Positions 7,940 to 15,751 of a stretch of 64,000 bases of DNA are shown here, piece after piece. Every line of letters begins with the position of its first letter. Position 1 is the first letter of the stretch. Location of the stretch: the NCBI RefSeq assembly GCF_004358095.2, contig NZ_SMZJ02000001.1, forward strand, positions 124,001 to 188,000, read 5' to 3'. The position numbers and the translations under genes are program-made. Below the pieces are notes generated by a model. That model searched no databases, was not told the DNA's origin, and saw nothing but the letters and a program-made list of their open reading frames with translations. This DNA comes from Seonamhaeicola sediminis. Its GTDB lineage: Bacteria; Bacteroidota; Bacteroidia; Flavobacteriales; Flavobacteriaceae.

Positions 7940-10411
7940 TTACAACCGCTTTAACAACCGCTTTACCTTACCCAACACCGAAGTCTTATCCTTCTCATGA
8001 TAGGCTTCGCCATAAACCCCATAGCCATAACCATAGCCGTAACCATAACCATAGCCATAGTTTTGATTGGTTTTATGTTTGTAGAAATTCAACACAAAAC
8101 TGATATTTTTCAACTCCCCTTTTCTATGTTTTGCATTTACCAATTGTAACATGCCTTTTTTAGTGTAATCTAACCGTACCACAAACAAAGTGGCGTCGGC
8201 ATAATTAGACAACTCTAAAGCATCGGTAACCAAACCTAATGGGGGTGTATCTAAAACAATAATATCGTAGTCCTTTCTGAGTTGCTCCATAAGAAGCGGT
8301 ATGGATTTCCCCATTAACAATTCAGATGGATTGGGCGGTATGGGGCCAGAGGTTACCACATATAAATTATCTATTGGTGTCTTTTCTACAACATCATCAA
8401 ACGGCTTATCTCCTATTAAGTAATTAATCATCCCCTTCTCATTATTCAAGTCAAAATCATTAAATATTTTAGGTTTCCGTAAATCCAACCCTAATATAAT
8501 GGTCTTTTTACCAGATAAGGCATAGGCCGTAGCGATATTAATAGAACAAAAGGTTTTACCTTCCCCACTTACCGACGAGGTTACCATGAGGGTACGCCCC
8601 CCGGCTTTATCATTGTTTTTATAAAAAAACTGTAAACTGGAACGAATGGCTCGAAAGGATTCGGCTACCGCCGATTTAGGTTTTTCAAATACCACCAAAT
8701 TATTATGGTACCGGTACTTGCCTATCAGCCCCAAAATAGGAATATTAGACAAACGTTCCACCTCATCAGAGCCGTGAATGGTGGTATCTAATAAAAATAC
8801 GACAAAAATGAGGGCTAAAGGCCCAAAAAAACCAACCATAAGCGCCATCATGTAATTAAGATTTTTATTAGGTCCTATAGGTGGATTTCCTATATCCTTA
8901 GCCTCATCAATCATGGAAATATCAGACACATTCGCTGCTTTTACAATGGCAGCTTCACTGCGTTTGGCCAAATACACGTTATAGGCTTCCTGACTCAAAT
9001 CTAGCTTACGCTGTATTTTTAAAAACTGTTGCTGTTCTTCTGGTAAATCACTCAATTTAGATTCCAATCGGGCCATTTGGCTGTTTATAGAGTTTAACTG
9101 AATGTTAACCGTACTTTTTGTGCCTTTAATAATTTCAAACAATACATTTTTCTCGGCATCAATACGGCTGTCTAGCTCTTTAAATAAAGAGGAACCTTCC
9201 TTGGTGGTGGCTTCCAAATTTTGACGCTCTATGGCTAAGGTTGTCAACTTAGCAACACTGGCCAAAATATTAGATTCATCAATACCTACTGATGTAGGCG
9301 CTGCAATTTCGGTATAATTGGTTTTGGTTCTTAGGTAGGTTTCTAATACATCAAGATATTTTATCTTATTATTAATCACCTCCTTTTCTTTATCTAAATT
9401 TTTTAATTTTGACGAGACTTCTTGCAACTCTTCATCCACATCAAAGACCTTACTTTGCTTTCTAAAATCGTTCATCTCGTCATTGACCGATTTCAAATCT
9501 AAATTAACAGCCGCAAGACTACTATCTATAAACTTGATGGTATTGGTTGCGTATTGGTTTTTATGTTCTAGTTCTGTTTTACTTAAAATAGCCACTGTGG
9601 CATTCAAATAGTCTACTATTTTCCCTTTATTAGGCCCATCCATTGAAAGCCTCAAAACTGAAGATGTTTGCCCACTTGGACTAGCCCGAACCACATTTTT
9701 ATATTGATTCACAATACCATCAAAATCTAAAAACTGTATATAATACTCCGATTGAGGTTTTATTGTCTTGGAGAGCTTTTTATGTAATGTAAAATGAGCA
9801 AATGGAAGTGATACCTTATCCCCTATATTGTAAGCCTTCTCAAATTCACCCAAAGGCAAAGACACTCTTGTTTTTGTCTTATCTGAATATATTTGACCTG
9901 TTGCATTGTCTTTTTCAGAATTAAGAAATACCTCAAAACGGGTCTCATCAATAAAACGGACACCTATATAATCACCTAAAACTTGTGGTTTCGTTTTATC
10001 TATTTCAATGTAAAATGGGGTTCCTTTATAAACATCAATTTTTCGATACTTCCCTTGCACCATGTAACGCATATAATACTGTAGGGAATCTACCACTTTT
10101 TCATTGTGTCGCCTAGTCCCTAAGGTGGTGATGACCTTTCCAACCTTTCCTGATACCCCGCCCCAATTAAATGAAATACTGGTATTAGCCGTAAAAAAAG
10201 GATTTTGGTCATTCTCAATGGATACTAAAGCCCCTAACCGATATACATTTTGTTTTCTCACATTAATGGAGTAGGCTATAATTAATGCCACACCAATACT
10301 TAGAAAAATAAATTTCCAGTGGTGTAACACCTTAAATAAAAAGCCTTTAAAATCAAAGGTCATCCCTTTGCTTTCAACATGATCCAAATCTTCAAATTCA
10401 TTATAAGACAT
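7940..10411 (-). CDS. Wzc-like polysaccharide co-polymerase / tyrosine autokinase
   Basis: 823 residues, inner membrane. A Wzz domain follows a first membrane helix (residues ~33-50). A long periplasmic part contains coiled coil (~280-480), and a second helix (MMALMVGFFGPLALIFVVF) precedes the cytoplasmic BY-kinase domain. That domain has Walker A SSVSGEGKT (~611-619), Walker A' LGLDLRKPK and Walker B IIVLDTPPLG. The C-terminus has an alternating Tyr-Gly tract (~784-799), a likely autophosphorylation cluster. In this family, cycles of tyrosine phosphorylation control chain length and export together with the Wza-type partner encoded 3 bases upstream (10415-11206). The tyrosine tract is encoded by a short tandem DNA repeat. 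Confidence 0.95.
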   Translation of the reverse strand: MSYNEFEDLDHVESKGMTFDFKGFLFKVLHHWKFIFLSIGVALIIAYSINVRKQNVYRLGALVSIENDQNPFFTANTSISFNWGGVSGKVGKVITTLGTRRHNEKVVDSLQYYMRYMVQGKYRKIDVYKGTPFYIEIDKTKPQVLGDYIGVRFIDETRFEVFLNSEKDNATGQIYSDKTKTRVSLPLGEFEKAYNIGDKVSLPFAHFTLHKKLSKTIKPQSEYYIQFLDFDGIVNQYKNVVRASPSGQTSSVLRLSMDGPNKGKIVDYLNATVAILSKTELEHKNQYATNTIKFIDSSLAAVNLDLKSVNDEMNDFRKQSKVFDVDEELQEVSSKLKNLDKEKEVINNKIKYLDVLETYLRTKTNYTEIAAPTSVGIDESNILASVAKLTTLAIERQNLEATTKEGSSLFKELDSRIDAEKNVLFEIIKGTKSTVNIQLNSINSQMARLESKLSDLPEEQQQFLKIQRKLDLSQEAYNVYLAKRSEAAIVKAANVSDISMIDEAKDIGNPPIGPNKNLNYMMALMVGFFGPLALIFVVFLLDTTIHGSDEVERLSNIPILGLIGKYRYHNNLVVFEKPKSAVAESFRAIRSSLQFFYKNNDKAGGRTLMVTSSVSGEGKTFCSINIATAYALSGKKTIILGLDLRKPKIFNDFDLNNEKGMINYLIGDKPFDDVVEKTPIDNLYVVTSGPIPPNPSELLMGKSIPLLMEQLRKDYDIIVLDTPPLGLVTDALELSNYADATLFVVRLDYTKKGMLQLVNAKHRKGELKNISFVLNFYKHKTNQNYGYGYGYGYGYGYGVYGEAYHEKDKTSVLGKVKRLLKRL

Positions 10412-10414
10412 GGG

Positions 10415-11206
10415 CTATAATCGGTTAAATAGTAATATAGAGGTGGTAACCAATGATAAAATAGTGGCTACCGAACTAATATTTTGCAAAGCGTTGGTAC
10501 CCGTACCCCAGGATTTTTGACGTAATGGCTTAACGTAAATCATATCATTGGGCTGTATATAATAATAAGGGGAATTCATCACATTCACATCGGTCAAATC
10601 GATATGATGAATTTTTTGCCCCTCAGGGTATTGCCTAACAATCAACACATCTTTTTTATCACCCACATCACTAATATCCCCAGCATTGGCAATGGCTTCA
10701 AAGATATTAACCTGTTCTTGATAAATGGTTTGTATGCCACTACCTATCTCACCATAGGTTGTATAACGTAAACCCGTGAGCTTAACCGTTACAAAAATAT
10801 TGGCAGTTTCTTTAAACTGATCTTCTAATAATATGTTTGTTATAAGTACTTCTATCTCTTTTGTGGTATACCCCAACACATTCATTTCCCCTAATTCTGG
10901 AATTCTAATATTACCATGAAGATCTACCGTAAACCCATCAAAATAAGCCTGTTCAGCTCCGCTAGCATTTAAATTACCAATACCAATGGGGTTAAATATT
11001 TGTACATTATCTTGGTCTGTGACTTTGATACGGATATTTAAGATATCATTAATCTGTACGCGATACGGTTTTTGCTGCTCCACAATGACTTGAAGGGAAT
11101 CCGTAGCCTGAGATTTATTTTGAAGGTACACCGTATCCTTGTAAGGAATACAGGATATATTAATAATGCATAAAAGCATTATTGAAACTAAAAAGTATCG
11201 CTTCAT
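10415..11206 (-). CDS. Wza-like polysaccharide export lipoprotein
   Basis: 263 residues. The N-terminal signal FLVSIMLLCIINISC ends in a lipobox-like cysteine, so it is a predicted outer-membrane lipoprotein. A Poly_export domain follows (KPYRVQINDILNIRIKV), then an SLBB-like domain (residues ~145-225, with TTYGEIGSGIQTIYQEQVNI as typical entry). A final hydrophobic helix (SVATILSLVTTSILLF) probably crosses the outer membrane, as in Wza. It works with the Wzc-like kinase encoded 3 bases downstream. A Bacteroidota -7 box lies just upstream on the minus strand (11230-11237). Confidence 0.92.
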   Translation of the reverse strand: MKRYFLVSIMLLCIINISCIPYKDTVYLQNKSQATDSLQVIVEQQKPYRVQINDILNIRIKVTDQDNVQIFNPIGIGNLNASGAEQAYFDGFTVDLHGNIRIPELGEMNVLGYTTKEIEVLITNILLEDQFKETANIFVTVKLTGLRYTTYGEIGSGIQTIYQEQVNIFEAIANAGDISDVGDKKDVLIVRQYPEGQKIHHIDLTDVNVMNSPYYYIQPNDMIYVKPLRQKSWGTGTNALQNISSVATILSLVTTSILLFNRL

Positions 11207-11229
11207 TTTGAGGCTTATTGGTAAAAAAA

Positions 11230-11237
11230 CAAATCTA
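11230..11237 (-). promoter_or_regulatory. Candidate -7 promoter element for the wza-wzc pair
   Basis: On the minus strand this reads TAGATTTG, an exact match to the Bacteroidota -7 consensus TAnnTTTG, 24 bases before the ATG at 11206. No clear TTG was found 19-20 bases further upstream, so support is partial. Confidence 0.45.
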
Positions 11238-11288
11238 CATAATTTTTTTTAAGCACCCTATATTATTAAACCTTTACAAAACCACAAG

Positions 11289-12141
11289 CTCCTCCCTTTA
11301 ACCAAAGGGAGTTGGCTAAATGCGGTAACATTTAGATGGAGAGTTTAAAAAATTATAAGCAATAATTAAAAATCAAACGCCCCTTTCTTCTGCTATGGCA
11401 GCATTCATTCCCCTCTTAAACTTAAGAGGGGAGCCTAAAAATTAATAACTATTGCTCCTCCCTTGTTTATAAGGGAGGTGGCTGGATACAAAAAGTATTC
11501 AGTCGGAGGGTTCAGGTTCAGAGTCAAAACATGAAGCAATCTCCTCCAAAACAGAAACTAAATTTTCAAACACCATTTTATTTTCAAATCTAATAACCCG
11601 ATATCCTAAAGACGATAAATAAGCCGTTCTATTAGAATCGTAACTTTCACTTAAAGGGTTATTGTGAACATCACCATCTAACTCAATTATTAACTTTTCT
11701 GAAGCACAATAAAAATCTACTATAAAAAAACCTATACTATGCTGCTTAGTAAAACGTCTTCCCTGAAATCTCCTCGCTTTTAACTGTTTCCATAAAAAAG
11801 CTTCTGCTGGTGTTAAATTTTGACGTAACTCCTTCCTAAAATCTTTAAGCTCTATTTTAGTATGAATTCTTTTTTTTCTCATAATTTAAAAGTAGTCATT
11901 TAATATAAAAAACGCCCCCTTTCTTCTGCTATAGCAGAATTCATTCCCCTCTTAAACTTAAGAGGGAAGCCTAAAAATTAATAATTATTGCTCCTCCCAT
12001 GTTTATAAGGGAGGTGGCTAAATGCCTTGAGCATTTAGACGGAGGGTTTAGAAAATTATAAGCAATAATTAAAAATCAAACGCCCCTTTCTTCTGCTATG
12101 GCAGCATTCATTCCCCTCTTAAACTTAAGAGGGGAGCCTAA
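11289..12141. repeat. Multi-hairpin repeat array surrounding the DUF559 gene
   Basis: Units are made of consecutive hairpins: CTGC-TATG-GCAG, CCCCTCTTAA-AC-TTAAGAGGGG, CTCCCTT-GTTTAT-AAGGGAG and AAATGC-CTTGA-GCATTT, ending in a CGGAGGGTT box. A tail-only unit covers 11289-11345. A full unit covers about 11349-11512. A second, ~90% similar unit covers 11911-12049, and a head-only unit covers 12052-12141. The heads at 11349-11438 and 12052-12141 are identical over 90 bp by direct comparison. The DUF559 gene occupies the junction between the two larger units. No transposase gene or obvious target-site duplication is visible. Confidence 0.88.
11499..11882 (-). CDS. DUF559 (Vsr-like) endonuclease-domain protein
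   Basis: 127 residues, a single DUF559 domain of the PD-(D/E)xK/Vsr-related nuclease fold. Motifs include ELRQNLTPAEAFLWKQLKAR near the N-terminus, then RRFTKQHSIGFFIVDFYC and KLIIELDGDVH, whose Asp/Glu residues are the probable metal ligands, and the C-terminal GYRVIRFEN. The family is widespread but poorly characterised. Here the gene lies inside a hairpin-repeat array, and its last codons (EPSD and stop) are encoded by the repeat sequence itself. It may be part of a repeat-based mobile unit. ATG start at 11882; full family length, apparently intact. Confidence 0.9.
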   Translation of the reverse strand: MRKKRIHTKIELKDFRKELRQNLTPAEAFLWKQLKARRFQGRRFTKQHSIGFFIVDFYCASEKLIIELDGDVHNNPLSESYDSNRTAYLSSLGYRVIRFENKMVFENLVSVLEEIASCFDSEPEPSD

Positions 12142-12179
12142 GCATCTTAAAATTAAATAGCCCTTACAATCAAAGCAAA

Positions 12180-12311
12180 GAGATTCTTCGGTCTCTGCGT
12201 TCCCTTTGAATGACAGGGCGTGTGTCATTCTGAGTGAAACGAAGAATCTCAATTACAATACAAGCGTTATTCTGAGCAAGGCACGCAATGCACTAAGCGC
12301 AGTTGAAGTGC
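12180..12311. repeat. Palindromic dispersed repeat pair upstream of the ABC-F gene
   Basis: Inverted arms GAGATTCTTCG (12180-12190) and CGAAGAATCTC (12240-12250) match perfectly over 11 bp. Inner arms TGAATGACA (12207-12215) and TGTCATTC (12223-12230) also pair, giving a long hairpin. It is followed by a TTCTGAGCAAGG unit and ACTAAGCGCAGTTGAAGTGC (12292-12311), a variant of the unit in argS. An open frame runs through this DNA into the ABC-F gene, but the encoded sequence is repeat translation. Confidence 0.8.
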
Positions 12312-12391
12312 AGGCAGGCATCTATAAACCCAAACACAAAAAACAACACGTATCTCCTCAATTTATCCGTTATTTGCAAAAAAGCACGCCT

Positions 12392-14254
12392 TTGAATTAT
12401 TTAACTGTTGAAAATATAGCAAAATCTTATGGTGAATTGGTTCTTTTTGAAGACCTCTCATTTAGCGTTCACAAGGATCAAAAAATAGCCTTTGTAGCTA
12501 AGAATGGTACCGGAAAAACCTCCATTTTAAACATCCTTTCTGGCGATGATGAACCAGACTCTGGTAATATTGTTTACCGAAAAGGTATTAAAGTATCCTT
12601 TCTTTCACAAGACCCTAAGTTTGATAACAAACTCACTGTTGAGGAAACCATTTTTGCAAGTGATAATCCTATTTTAAAAATTATTCATGATTACGAAAAA
12701 GCACTTTTAAATCCCGAAGACACAGAAACGTATCAAAAAGCCTTTGATGCTATGGAAAGGCATCAGGCCTGGGATTTTGAAACGCAATACAAGCAAATTC
12801 TTTTTAAACTAAAGCTTGAGAACTTAAGCCAGAAAGTAGGCTTACTTTCTGGTGGACAAAAAAAACGATTATCGCTGGCAAATGCCCTTATTAACAAACC
12901 CGATTTATTAATTCTTGATGAGCCCACAAACCATTTAGATTTGGAAATGATTGAGTGGTTGGAAGCTTTTTTTGCCAAAGAAAACATTACCTTATTTATG
13001 GTGACTCATGACCGCTACTTTTTAGAGCGTGTATGCAATGAGATTATTGAATTGGATGAAGGTAAACTTTATAGTTATAAAGGTAACTATTCATACTACC
13101 TTGAAAAGCGAGACGCCAGAATAGAGCGTGAAGCTGTGGAAACCAACAAAGCAAAGCAATTATTTAAAACGGAATTGGAATGGATGCGCAGACAACCCAA
13201 AGCGCGTACCACAAAATCGAAATCTAGAATTGATGATTTTTTTGAAATAAAACATAAAGCGCACCAACGCAGAAAGGATTATCAAGTTCAGTTAGAGATT
13301 AATATGGAACGTTTGGGAAGCAAGATTATGGAGTTCCACAATGTATCAAAATCTTTCAAAGACAAGGTTATTTTAAAAGGATTTGATTACACTTTCAAAA
13401 AGGGTGAACGCGTTGGTATTATAGGCAAAAATGGTACTGGAAAAACAACGTTTCTAAACATTTTAACCCAAACCACAAAACCCGATTCTGGAAAAGTAGT
13501 TAAAGGAAATACTGTTAAATTTGGTTACTATACTCAAAGTGGTATCACTATTAAGCCAGAACAGAAAGTTATTGATGTTATAAGGGAGTTTGGTGATTAC
13601 ATTCCTTTAAAAAAAGGCCGTCAAATTAGTGCGCAACAACTTTTAGAACGCTTTTTGTTTAGCAGAAAAAAACAGTATGATTTTGTTGAAAAGCTAAGTG
13701 GTGGCGAGCGAAAACGCCTCTATTTATGCACCGTTTTAATCCAGAACCCAAACTTCTTAATTTTAGATGAACCTACCAATGACCTTGATATTGTAACCCT
13801 TAATGTTTTAGAAAGCTTTCTTTTAGACTTTCCAGGATGTATTATTGTGGTTTCTCATGATCGCTATTTTATGGATAAGGTAGTAGACCATCTATTTGTT
13901 TTTAAAGGCGAAGGGGCGATTGAAGATTTCCCAGGAAACTATTCCGATTATAGGGTTTATGAAGATAGCCAACCCGTTATTTCAAAAACCTCAGAGGATA
14001 AAAAGGAAAATACGTCATGGAAACAAAACGAAGCCTCTAAACTTTCTTTTAATGAAGAAAAAGAATTGCGAAACATTGAAAGTAAACTCAAGTCTTTGGC
14101 CTATGATAAAAAGCAACTAGAAGATAAGTTTCTAAATCCAGAGTTGTCTCAAGAAGATATTAATACATTATCGGAGGAACTACAAGGTATTATTGATACT
14201 ATTGAAGCTAAAGAAGAACGCTGGTTTGAGTTATCTGAAAAGTTGGAAGGATAG
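12392..14254 (+). CDS. ABC-F family ATPase, Uup-like
   Basis: Two ABC domains on one chain without membrane segments. The first has AKNGTGKTS, LLSGGQKKRLSLANAL and LLILDEPTNHLD; the second has GKNGTGKTT, LSGGERKRLYLC and FLILDEPTNDLD. A linker (residues ~240-300) and a C-terminal coiled-coil of ~70 residues are of Uup type. ABC-F proteins act on ribosomes or translation complexes. I place the start at TTG 12392, giving LNYLTVENIAKSYGE as the family N-terminus and 620 residues. The frame continues open to a TTG at 12206, but those 62 codons are dispersed repeat and contain no Met. Leaderless or SD-free initiation at TTG is uncertain. Confidence 0.88.
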   Translation: MNYLTVENIAKSYGELVLFEDLSFSVHKDQKIAFVAKNGTGKTSILNILSGDDEPDSGNIVYRKGIKVSFLSQDPKFDNKLTVEETIFASDNPILKIIHDYEKALLNPEDTETYQKAFDAMERHQAWDFETQYKQILFKLKLENLSQKVGLLSGGQKKRLSLANALINKPDLLILDEPTNHLDLEMIEWLEAFFAKENITLFMVTHDRYFLERVCNEIIELDEGKLYSYKGNYSYYLEKRDARIEREAVETNKAKQLFKTELEWMRRQPKARTTKSKSRIDDFFEIKHKAHQRRKDYQVQLEINMERLGSKIMEFHNVSKSFKDKVILKGFDYTFKKGERVGIIGKNGTGKTTFLNILTQTTKPDSGKVVKGNTVKFGYYTQSGITIKPEQKVIDVIREFGDYIPLKKGRQISAQQLLERFLFSRKKQYDFVEKLSGGERKRLYLCTVLIQNPNFLILDEPTNDLDIVTLNVLESFLLDFPGCIIVVSHDRYFMDKVVDHLFVFKGEGAIEDFPGNYSDYRVYEDSQPVISKTSEDKKENTSWKQNEASKLSFNEEKELRNIESKLKSLAYDKKQLEDKFLNPELSQEDINTLSEELQGIIDTIEAKEERWFELSEKLEG

Positions 14255-14284
14255 TATTGTCAGGGTCAGCCGTCAAATTTATTC

Positions 14285-14532
14285 TGTCAGGGTGAGCCCT
14301 TCGTCTACGCTCAGGACAGGCTGCAGTAGAACCATGATAATGTAACAACTAAATGTCAGGGTGAGCCCTTCGTCTACGCTCAGGACAGGCTACAGTCGAA
14401 CCCTTATAAAACAGCAATCAATTGTCAGGGTGAGCCCTTTGTCTACGCTCAGGATAGGCTGCAGTAGATTCATCAACCAAACATCAAAATACACATTAGC
14501 TCCTACTGTCAGGGTGAGCGCAGTCGAACCCC
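14285..14532. repeat. Four tandem-spaced units of a dispersed repeat
   Basis: Units start with TGTCAGGGTGAG at 14285, 14354, 14423 and 14507 and end in CAGTCGAACC or CAGTAGA variants. Units 1-3 (~48-50 bp) contain an extra CTTCGTCTACGCTCAGGA-type middle; unit 4 lacks it and is only 26 bp. Spacers differ in sequence. The start-to-start spacing of the first three is 69 bp. This is not a CRISPR array, since units are degenerate and self-complementary and spacers are short. It lies directly upstream of the GIY-YIG gene. Confidence 0.85.
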
Positions 14533-14581
14533 AACATTTTATTTCTTATGTTTACGTTAATTTTATTATTATAAAACGTAT

Positions 14582-14890
14582 ATGTTATTGTATTATGTTT
14601 ACATACTCAAATGTAAAGACGAAAGTTATTATACAGGAATAACAAATGATTTAGAAAAAAGATTTAATGAACATCAAGCGGGATTTAACAAAGACTCATA
14701 CACCTATAAAAGAAGACCTTTGACATTAGAATTTCATCAAGAATTCAATGATGTTATCCAGGCAATACGTTTTGAAAAGAAAATTAAAAAATGGACTCGA
14801 GCAAAAAAGGAAGCATTAATTAAAGGAAAATTTGATATGCTACAGATACTTTCCGAATGCAGAAATGCAACTCACTATAAATATAAATAG
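14582..14890 (+). CDS. GIY-YIG nuclease-domain protein
   Basis: 102 residues, single domain. YYVYILKCKDESYYTGITND carries the GIY-YIG core in its UPF0213-like form (YVYILK...YYTGIT), followed by LEKRFNEHQAG with the conserved Arg and His, and the C-terminal FEKKIKKWTRAKKEALIKG helix. Small family members of this kind are common in Bacteroidota; their in vivo substrates are mostly unknown. It is preceded by four dispersed repeat units and followed 24 bases later by another repeat copy, an arrangement similar to that of the DUF559 gene. The catalytic glutamate was not assigned with certainty. Confidence 0.88.
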   Translation: MLLYYVYILKCKDESYYTGITNDLEKRFNEHQAGFNKDSYTYKRRPLTLEFHQEFNDVIQAIRFEKKIKKWTRAKKEALIKGKFDMLQILSECRNATHYKYK

Positions 14891-14913
14891 GTCATTATAA
14901 TGAGCTTAACTTG

Positions 14914-14939
14914 CACTTCGACTGCGCTCAGTGTGACAC
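14914..14939. repeat. 26-bp dispersed repeat, identical to the copy inside argS
   Basis: The 26 bases are identical and in the same orientation as 21229-21254 inside argS. They begin CACTTCGACTGC and end GTGTGACAC. They lie between the GIY-YIG and methyltransferase genes, and form part of a spurious N-terminal extension of the latter's reading frame. Confidence 0.9.
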
Positions 14940-14977
14940 AGTTTCGTTATAAAAAAGAAAGAGAACAATTTAAAAAC

Positions 14978-15751
14978 ATGTTATTTCAATTAATACAATA
15001 CATAAAATTCCTTTTAAAATCTACCAACCAGCATGGGGTACACTCCCCGTTTGTTTATGATTTAATTACTAAGTGCTTTTATGATAAAACTAGTTATACA
15101 GAATACAATGCTATTAAAGTATACCGCAGTAAACTTTTACAAAATAGAAACACCATTCAAGTTAATGATTTAGGACTTGGTTCTAGGAAAACTAAAACCA
15201 ATATTAGGCTGGTAAATGAAATTGCTAAAACCTCTGGAACTACTTTAAAAAGAAGCAAACTCCTTTTTCGAATATCAAAGTATTTTAAACCAGACCAAGT
15301 TCTTGAACTTGGCACTTCATTGGGTATTGCTACACATGCATTGGCTACCGGAAACCCAAAAGCTAATATCACGACAATTGAAGGTTGTCCAGAAATAGCT
15401 TCGTTTTCAAAGAAACAATTACATCAATACAAGAATATTGAATTAAAAATTGGAGATTTTAAAGATTTGTTACCCAAGCTTACTAACAAAAGTTACAATC
15501 TTATTTTCTTTGATGGTAATCATAAAAAAGAGGCTACTTTACAGTATTTTGAAGCACTTTTACCAACCATTAATAATAACACTGTTTTTATTTTTGATGA
15601 CATCTACTGGTCTAAAGGTATGACAGAAGCTTGGGAAACTATTAAACTACACCCAAAAGTTACCGTTACTATTGATACGTTTTTTTGGGGATTTGTGTTT
15701 TTTAGGAAAGAGCAAGTAAAGGAGCATTTTAGCATTAGGGTTAATCATTGA
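14978..15751 (+). CDS. Class I SAM-dependent methyltransferase
   Basis: 257 residues from the ATG at 14978. Motif I is QVLELGTSLGIATHALAT, motif II region ITTIEGCPE, and the post-motif region NLIFFDGNHKKEA, resembling the O-methyltransferase (COMT-like) group. The N-terminal block YIKFLLKSTNQHGVHSPFVY, typical of the Flavobacteriia members, fixes the start; the open frame reaches back to 14900, but those 26 codons are mostly repeat. The substrate is not known. No operon partner is evident, although it follows the GIY-YIG gene on the same strand. No signal peptide. Confidence 0.85.
   Translation: MLFQLIQYIKFLLKSTNQHGVHSPFVYDLITKCFYDKTSYTEYNAIKVYRSKLLQNRNTIQVNDLGLGSRKTKTNIRLVNEIAKTSGTTLKRSKLLFRISKYFKPDQVLELGTSLGIATHALATGNPKANITTIEGCPEIASFSKKQLHQYKNIELKIGDFKDLLPKLTNKSYNLIFFDGNHKKEATLQYFEALLPTINNNTVFIFDDIYWSKGMTEAWETIKLHPKVTVTIDTFFWGFVFFRKEQVKEHFSIRVNH

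Noticed and set aside
11289-12141. Insertion sequence with terminal inverted repeats
   Set aside because: The outer copies are direct, not inverted, repeats; the only gene is DUF559, and no DDE, HUH or serine/tyrosine recombinase motif is present.
12392-14254. ABC-F protein as an antibiotic-resistance (ARE) ABC-F
   Set aside because: The C-terminal coiled coil and linker are Uup-like and there is no resistance context; a housekeeping ABC-F is more likely.
14285-14532. Possible CRISPR array (repeats with regular 69-base spacing)
   Set aside because: Units are degenerate, of two lengths, contain inverted repeats and recur as single copies elsewhere; spacers are only about 20 bases and there are no cas genes.
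14361-14642. 93-codon open frame on the plus strand
   Set aside because: Its translation is repeat units in series (STLRTGYSR, STLRIGCSR) and it runs into the GIY-YIG gene in another frame.
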